DNA of 64,000 bases, from positions 167,120,437 through 167,184,436 of the forward strand of contig NC_135715.1 of assembly GCF_964656455.1 (NCBI RefSeq), in the 5' to 3' direction. The stretch is from Halichoerus grypus (lineage: Eukaryota; Chordata; Mammalia; Carnivora; Phocidae). This document shows positions 58,602 to 64,000 of the stretch, piece by piece (positions within the stretch are counted from its first letter, which is position 1; every line of letters starts with the position of its first letter). Both the position numbers and the translations under genes were made by a program. Under the pieces are notes generated by a model. That model searched no databases and was not told the origin of the DNA. It was given only the letters and a program-made list of their open reading frames with translations.

Positions 58602-59625
58602 ATGAAGAAAAAGAACTAGAGAATTTTGCAAGCATTGTTTTCACTTGAGATTTCTTTAGGCGTTCAGATAGCTCTAGGCCACGTTAGTCAATATAAAGAA
58701 AATGCACTCAAGTTTTGTGTGCAAGACAACCACAGGTTATTGAGGGCTTTTATGTCTTGCAGATTTTACTCATTCAGTAAATGAACTACCTAGAAGTTAC
58801 ATCTTGGAACACACTATATGTTTGAATGTCCTTCTAAAACTGTAGAAACCACATTCTCTTTTAGTGTAGACAGAAAAATTTGCAAGCTCATATGGCTCTC
58901 ATGTCCATTCAATTGGTCCAAATACATTGCAAGTACAAGTAACTCAAAAACCTCTCTCTCATAGAAAACAGCCAACTTAACCATATGAGTAATGAAAGTG
59001 ACCAATTTGCATCTTTTCCTTATCAAGAGTTCTGACCTGTTGGCTGAGAACTGTCAAGTTGAAATATATAATGACTCATAGTTATAGCCAGACAGACATC
59101 ATCTAACATTCGATGAGCATCTGCTAGGTGCCAGTCACAGGGAGCAAGTTATGAAGAATCAGTTCTTGCTCTGTCCAAAATCTAGACTAGGAGTCCCATA
59201 TAACTTATTTACAAATGTTCAAAATAAAAGGTACGTTCTTTTTAATTTTAAATTAAATTTTGTAAGTTTTAAATTCAAAACTATATCTCTTGTGGTGATT
59301 CAAAACTTGTTACACTTGGTCAAATCATCAAACTTATAAATGATTTTATACCTACCAAACACTTATGCAAAATATATTTAATAAAAGAACATCAGAGATT
59401 CTACATTAAAGTAAGCTTCACACTTGTAACCACTACCTTTCAACATTGTACTGGAGTCTTACCAATACTGTAAGACTAGAGGGAAAAAAGTAAGCAATAT
59501 ACATATTAGGAGGAAAGAGATACCTTTTTTCACTTTTTTTTTTCTTACAGACAAATGCTGGGTGTCACATCAATAAGGTACAAAAACAAAGAGAATTCTA
59601 TGCTGGTTATAAATAATTAATATAT
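58602..59625. other. AT-rich stretch, nothing recognised
   Basis: Short frames only (58814-59026 on -, 59151-59339 on +). No repeat family or exon assigned. Confidence 0.5.
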
Positions 59626-59874
59626 AAAACAGAAATGATATCGGAGGGGGAGACGAACCATGAGAGACTATGGACCCTGAGAAACAAACTGAGGGTTCTA
59701 GAGGGGAGGGGGGTGGGGGGATGGGTTAGTCTGGTGATGGGTATTAAAGAGGGCACGTACTGCATGGAGCACTGGGTGTTATACGCAAACAATGAATCAT
59801 GGAACACTACATCAAAAACTAATGCTGTAATGTATGGTGATTAACATAACATAATAAAAAAAACAGAAATGATA
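59626..59874 (+). mobile_element. 5'-truncated carnivore L1 3' end with TSD
   Basis: Begins with 'tcggagggggagacgaacca' and 'tgagagactatggaccctga', which is slightly more 3' UTR than the 24-kb copy. It then shares the same end (ggcacgtactgcatggagca to cataacataataaaa). The target duplication aaaacagaaatgata occurs at 59626-59640 and 59860-59874. Confidence 0.94.
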
Positions 59875-60776
59875 AAGATAGTGATTAATGATGAGTAATA
59901 TTTTCTTTAATTAGGCACTGATTAGTTTAAATGATTTTGGTGGGTAGTTTCAGGTAATCCCGAACAACACTCCGATGAGTTTTTCTCTTACCATTATCAC
60001 TTTATAGAAGAAGAACTAATCAAGATGTTAAATAACATACTGATTCACTGCTGGTTTGTTAGCATAACAACACTCAAATTCAATTGTCTGACATTATAGG
60101 CCATAGCTTTGGTCATTGTGTTTGTTGTATTCCTTCCCCTGAAAGCTTTGATTTTCTTTATTTTGACCCAAAACCCCATCAGCCAATAGTACAATTGTTA
60201 AGCCCAGCCCTGCTCAGAATGTCAAAGTACCAAAGTGGCATTTGTGAATATTGTGGAGAGCTGCTTTACTAGAAACACAAAATTATTGCTCTCATGTGTC
60301 TTTATCCATGAAATCTCTATTATCTGTACTTAAAGACTGAAAACAATTAGAAGCTAACATTTCAAATGGAATTAAAAGGATAAATTTCTTCTAAATAGAT
60401 GAAGTACAAACCTTCTCCTCAAAAATTATCTACCACACCAAATGTAGACAACTAATTGTCACAGGCTATATAAAACTGTTTCTAATGGACCATGAATCCT
60501 ATAAAATTTTAGTCTCCATGTTTTTCTAAAAGAACTAATTTAGTTAACCATCCTTTTCTTTTCCCATGAAACTCTTCTTAAATAATTTCTTACACATGTG
60601 GTTTCAGCTTCTACCATTGACTTTAAATGTAAAATCCATACCCCAAGTCCAATCTTCTTTCTAAAATTCTGTATCAATACATCCAACTCCTTTTGGACTT
60701 CTTTATCTAGACCACTCAAACACCTTATCTAAATCGAACACAGTTTCTTTCTCTTCATCCATCCTCACCTCACTCT
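59875..60776. other. AT-rich stretch, possible L2 trace
   Basis: No gene seen. The last 200 bases (about 60560-60770) have a weak L2-like look ('catccaactccttttggact'). Not assigned firmly. Confidence 0.4.
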
Positions 60777-61039
60777 TTCCTGAATTATTTTTTTAAGATT
60801 TATTTGTTTATTTTAGAGAGAGAGTGTGTGTGTGTGAGCATGGGGGGGGGGGGCAGCGGGAGGGAAGGGAAGGAGGGACAGAGGGAGAGGGAGAGAGAGA
60901 ATCCCAAGCAGACTCCTCGCTGAGTGAGGAGCCTCACACAGGGCTCCATCCCAGGATCCTGAGATCATGACCTGAGCCAAAATCAAGAGTCAGATGCTTA
61001 ACCGACTGAGCCACCCAGGAGCCCCGTTCCTAAATTATT
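60777..61039 (-). mobile_element. Can-SINE, reverse, full length with TSD
   Basis: T-rich tail, then a (GT) run, a 12-G homopolymer (60842-60853), a (GA)-rich stretch, 'ctgagatcatgacctgagcc' and the inverted head 'gagccacccaggagccccg'. The target duplications ttcctgaattatt and ttcctaaattatt (one substitution) occur at 60777-60789 and 61027-61039. Confidence 0.95.
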
Positions 61040-62270
61040 ATATCTATCTTGTGACAATACCCACCATTGACTACACATTAAGCATTTGTTTCTTCTCAAG
61101 CATGGATCACCTTTTTTGGAATTTTTAAAATAGTGTGTGTTCTATCAATTTTGAGGCTATTTAATTAGCACCATTAACTATGTACTATAATAAACTGAGT
61201 TAATTTTTTGAAAATACTACCATACTTATGCTAATAAAAACAGAAACTAAATCTTGAGTATAAAGAATACCCCTGTATTATTCAAAAGGTATAATACCTC
61301 CAAATAAATCAATGAAATTTCAGAATAACCGTGACTTAAAATTGTAGCCTGAGAATTATGGAGTTGAAGAAAGATTAGTGCAATAACAATTAAAATGAAG
61401 ACACTGAAGGTCAGAAAAAGTGTTAATATGTAAACATCAATTTAATTTAGCATCTAGATTTTTTTGAAGCACCAAACACTTGATTACATTTGTATGTCAT
61501 CATAAATTATCATTTTACATAATTTGCAAGCTACAACCATAAATATACAACAGTTTGAAGTCATTTTTATAAATATAATCATTTACAACTATAGTTCTGT
61601 TATTTAAAGCTAGAAGCAAATTGTGGTTATCAATACAAAACATTGTACATATAATCCTGTAGTGATTTCTCTCTTTGCTCAACAAAATAGCAATTCTCCA
61701 CTATCTTAGAAAAGGTAAGTTGGAACATTTTTGATAAAGAACAGACAAAGCAATAGTTCACTTGTGCCACTTATAGCAAGAAATGTGTTTAAGCATGTTA
61801 TGTAAGTTTCCCATGAAATAGAAAGAAAGGCTTTAAAGACCTAAAGGCTTTTAGTACCTAAAGGTACTAAATTTAGTACCGAAATCTTTATAGATAGATT
61901 TCCCTGCACTCATATTCCTCCTACTAACTCAGTGGCAAAATTCAGACTAAATTAATTAATTATGGGATTAATTTTACATTCAAAAATCTGTTGCTCATAT
62001 AGTTGGCCAATACATGAAACAAGTGACTTGGCTTTGGAATCAGTCTATTTTAAACCTCTGACCATATTGGTTAAAACCAAAGAACTCAGAGATCCTTTGC
62101 TTTAGTAGAAATAGCTTATTTCGACTGACAGATAGTTTAAAAGGGGAGTCCTATTTTGGAATAACTGAACTTTCATCACCTGAAAGCCAAGTATACAGTA
62201 TTATTTTAAATTACACCCATATATGAATCCATGATTTATCCAACTTAGACTTTCATTGGATGGTCTCAGC
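61040..62270. other. AT-rich stretch, likely PTH2R intron 1
   Basis: If PTH2R is spliced normally from 62734, this is the first part of its first intron. No repeat, exon or RNA gene was recognised. A small palindrome ttagtacctaaaggtactaa lies at 61851-61870. Confidence 0.5.
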
Positions 62271-62284
62271 GCGCCCCCTATGGT
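62271..62284 (-). promoter_or_regulatory. CTCF-like motif
   Basis: The + strand gcgccccctatggt read in reverse is accatagggggcgc. Its TAGGGGGCGC half agrees with the CTCF core (YAGRKGGCRS), while the upstream half agrees poorly. It stands out from AT-rich surroundings about 450 bp downstream of the PTH2R donor. Single-motif evidence only. Confidence 0.4.
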
Positions 62285-62560
62285 ACCGTGGTTAAAATAT
62301 GAACTAAAATGAAATAATAGAATTAACTTTCTCTAGCATTACTTTCTACACACTTCCTTTCACTCAACGAAAAAGATGAGTGCAAACCTTACATTTTATT
62401 TGGTTCAATAGATTTGTGGATGAACAGTTATTTTCAAATTGGAGAGGCACCATTGTGAAATAATCCCACATTCATTGTCTAAACTGACATGTTTTTACTA
62501 TGAAATCAATATTCTCCACTACCATCACTAACAATTTTTTCTCCCTGTTCTCCCTCCCTC

Positions 62561-62632
62561 TATGTGTGCGTGTGCGTGTGTGTGTGTGTGTGCGCGCGCG
62601 CGGGTGCATGCATGCGTGAGTGTGTGTGTGTG
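62561..62632. repeat. Alternating purine-pyrimidine (TG/CG) tract, Z-DNA-prone
   Basis: Strict pyrimidine-purine alternation runs from 62561 to 62602 (TG, CG and (CG)5 units), with further alternating runs to 62632. It lies just inside PTH2R intron 1, 100-170 bp past the exon 1 donor. Confidence 0.9.
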
Positions 62633-62639
62633 TCTGGAT

Positions 62640-63250
62640 GTGTTAGCGTGAGCCCGTGCGCCTCGGTCTCCGTCTCCCTAACGCCGAGTCCGGAGGCTCC
62701 GGGAAGCAGGTGTCGTGGGGCACCTGCTCTTACCTGGGCTCCGGCGAGAAGGCAACTGCCGAGCAGCAGCCACCCCCAGATGTAGGGCGATGCTCCCGGG
62801 CCGGCCATGCCGGGACCAGCCCGAGCGAGAAGCAGGGACGCTCTCCCGGAGCCCGGAGAGGCTCCCCACTCGCAATTTGGCCGGTGCGGGGCAAACCTGT
62901 GGCCGGGAGCGCTGGCAGCTGGGATCGGAGCGCGTGTCGGATCTCGGTCCCGCGCGCCGAGGCCCGCGCCTTGGTCGGGTCTCCCGGGGAAGACCCGCTC
63001 GGCTCCCCTCCTTGACTCGCGGACCCGCAAGGCCCGCGTGGGAGGAGGGGGCGGGCGGACGCTGCGGATCCCCGCGCGCCCCTCATGGCTGCAGGAGGGG
63101 CGGGAGGTGCTCGCTCTCAGAGTCACTGTGTCCCTCAGCCCAGGGGACCCAAGGGCAACGGATCCAGAGCTCTGCTGCCGCCTCCCCCAGGTCAGGCTAT
63201 CTTTACTTCCATACACCCTGTACTGGGTTCCAACCCCCTGTCTCTAGGGG
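62640..63250. promoter_or_regulatory. CpG island promoter of PTH2R
   Basis: This stretch switches abruptly from AT-rich to very GC-rich with abundant CpG (for example 62935-63080), and then back again. It spans PTH2R exon 1 and its upstream side on the minus strand. No TATA box is apparent. The extended open frames on both strands here (up to 232 codons) are the usual consequence of high GC and are not treated as genes. Confidence 0.8.
62734..62808 (-). CDS. PTH2R: PTH2R first coding exon (signal peptide), parathyroid hormone 2 receptor
   Basis: PTH2R is a class B GPCR of the plasma membrane, activated by TIP39/PTH2 and signalling through cAMP. Only its first coding exon is in the window. 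On the minus strand ATG (62808-62806) lies in a good start context (GGCATGG). It opens a 25-codon stretch, MAGPGASPYIWGWLLLGSCL and then LAGAQ, followed directly by the consensus donor CAG|GTAAGA (62733 leftward). This matches the human signal peptide from memory (MAGLGAS..WGW..LGSCLLA.AQ, six differences) and its junction after AlaGln. The frame stays open 136 codons upstream of this ATG, to 63216, but the conserved start favours 62808. The remaining exons should lie to the left on the minus strand. None was found intact here; the relic at 51.0 kb is the only other match. Confidence 0.88.
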
Positions 63251-63603
63251 CGCCCTGGGTCCTCAGGGAGTGGTCTGGAAGTTCCCTGCTGTCCAGCAGC
63301 GTACTGACTACCAGTCACGGGAGGCTCTGGATAGTGGGGCTGAAGGCTTCGGAAGCCAGGCCTGTGCTGTGCAGTGTGTGGAGCAGTCTCCACAACCCTC
63401 TCAAGTTCTCTGATTGCCTCCATAGAGAAATAGATCAGCACTTCAGTATTTGTAGAGAGATGTCAATTTGTGGCCTAAAATAATACTGAACTTGTGATGT
63501 AGAAATTTAAGTTCTCGCATAAATTGAAGAATAAATTTTAGCTAGATATGAAAATATGAATTTTCATCATGGTGGATGATACTTCAGTTACTTAATGAAA
63601 TTT
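63251..63603. other. Flank upstream of PTH2R
   Basis: Leaves the CpG island and returns to AT-rich sequence. No exon or repeat recognised. Forward frames that cross from the island (62715-63413, 63085-63483) are not supported. Confidence 0.5.
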
Positions 63604-63840
63604 AAGAACAAGATGCTGTTGGGGCGCCTGGGTGGCTCAGTTGTTGGGCATCTGCCTCAGCTCAGGTCATGATACCAGGGTCCTGGAATCCAGCCCTGCA
63701 TCAGGCTCCCTGCTTGGCAGGAAGCCTGCTTCTCTGTCTCCCACTCCCCCCGCTTGTGTTCCCTCTCTCGCTATCTCTATCTCTGTCAAATAAATAAATA
63801 AAAACTTAAAAAAAAAAAAAAAAAGAACAAGTTGCTGTTG
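63604..63840 (+). mobile_element. Can-SINE, forward, full length with TSD
   Basis: The head ggggcgcctgggtggctcag at 63621 is followed by 'gctcaggtcatgataccagg', 'gtcctggaatccagccctgc', the TC-rich block, aaataaataaataaaaactt and poly(A). The target duplications aagaacaagatgctgttg and aagaacaagttgctgttg (one mismatch) lie at 63604-63621 and 63823-63840. Confidence 0.95.
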
Positions 63841-64000
63841 TCCTTATTGCAACATTTCACTGTGTGAGTCATATTTAAAGTATTTATCCTCCTAAAGCAA
63901 GCTATACAAAAAGCCTCAGGTACACTTATTAAAATCATGCAGTATATACATGGGAATCGATGAATTATCCCCAATTTATGAAGTTATTGAAAGAATAGAA
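63841..64000. other. Window end, nothing recognised
   Basis: AT-rich sequence beyond the last SINE, without features. Confidence 0.5.

Noticed and set aside
62715..63413. 232-codon + strand open frame over the CpG island
   Set aside because: High GC suppresses stop codons in all frames. It is antisense to PTH2R exon 1, has no recognisable domain and several other long frames overlap it on both strands.

Overview
This is nuclear DNA of a placental mammal, almost certainly a caniform (arctoid-type) carnivore. At least a dozen tRNA-derived Can-SINE copies, most with intact target-site duplications, are scattered over both strands. Their right-hand motif is ggcgcctgggtggctcag and they end in TC-rich and A-rich tails. 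The carnivore type of L1 3' end is also present, together with older pan-mammalian repeats (MIR, L2, MER20, Tigger, MLT1). There are no prokaryotic-style operons, CRISPR arrays or plasmid/phage genes. Almost all of the short open reading frames are chance frames or antisense shadows of L1/L2.

Only two real protein-coding loci are supported. (1) At 17.4-20.0 kb on the + strand lies a complete three-exon gamma-crystallin gene of the gammaD/E/F group, most likely CRYGF. It has a TATA promoter, the invariant 9-nt first coding exon, a 243-nt second exon, a 273-nt third exon and an AATAAA signal. It encodes an intact 174-residue lens structural protein. (2) At 62.73-62.81 kb on the - strand lies the first coding exon of PTH2R (parathyroid hormone 2 receptor, a class B GPCR). 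It encodes the signal peptide, ends in a consensus splice donor and sits in a CpG island. PTH2R is therefore transcribed leftward, toward and possibly across the crystallin gene.

At 51.0-51.1 kb on the - strand is a third gene trace: a 46-codon relic that matches the PTH2R exon covering TM6, extracellular loop 3 and the start of TM7. It is open throughout, but both splice sites are destroyed. It is either a partial duplicate or a decayed exon of PTH2R.

Layout: 1-16 kb is intergenic with MIR, microsatellites, an old L1 and Can-SINEs. 16-20 kb is the crystallin locus with an upstream MER20 and a 29-bp tandem duplication. 20-41 kb holds SINEs, L1 3' ends, a Tigger-like element, an L2 interrupted by a SINE and a solo ERV LTR, and an MLT1 LTR. 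41-50 kb is an L1-rich block with a nested MER20, a nested Tigger1-like element and a 200-base assembly gap (48965-49164). 50-52 kb holds an L2 fragment, the PTH2R relic and a SINE. 52-62 kb is AT-rich and mostly featureless, with a 24-bp minisatellite, a 17-bp perfect hairpin and a recent L1 3' end. 62.2-63.3 kb holds a CTCF-like motif, a Z-DNA-prone alternating tract and the PTH2R CpG island.

The two genes have no known joint function: one is a lens structural protein and the other a neuropeptide receptor. I see no undescribed multi-gene system. The most notable points are the arrangement of an isolated gamma-crystallin gene facing PTH2R on opposite strands and the PTH2R exon relic. Repeat family names come from memory of consensus sequences and were not checked with a masking program.
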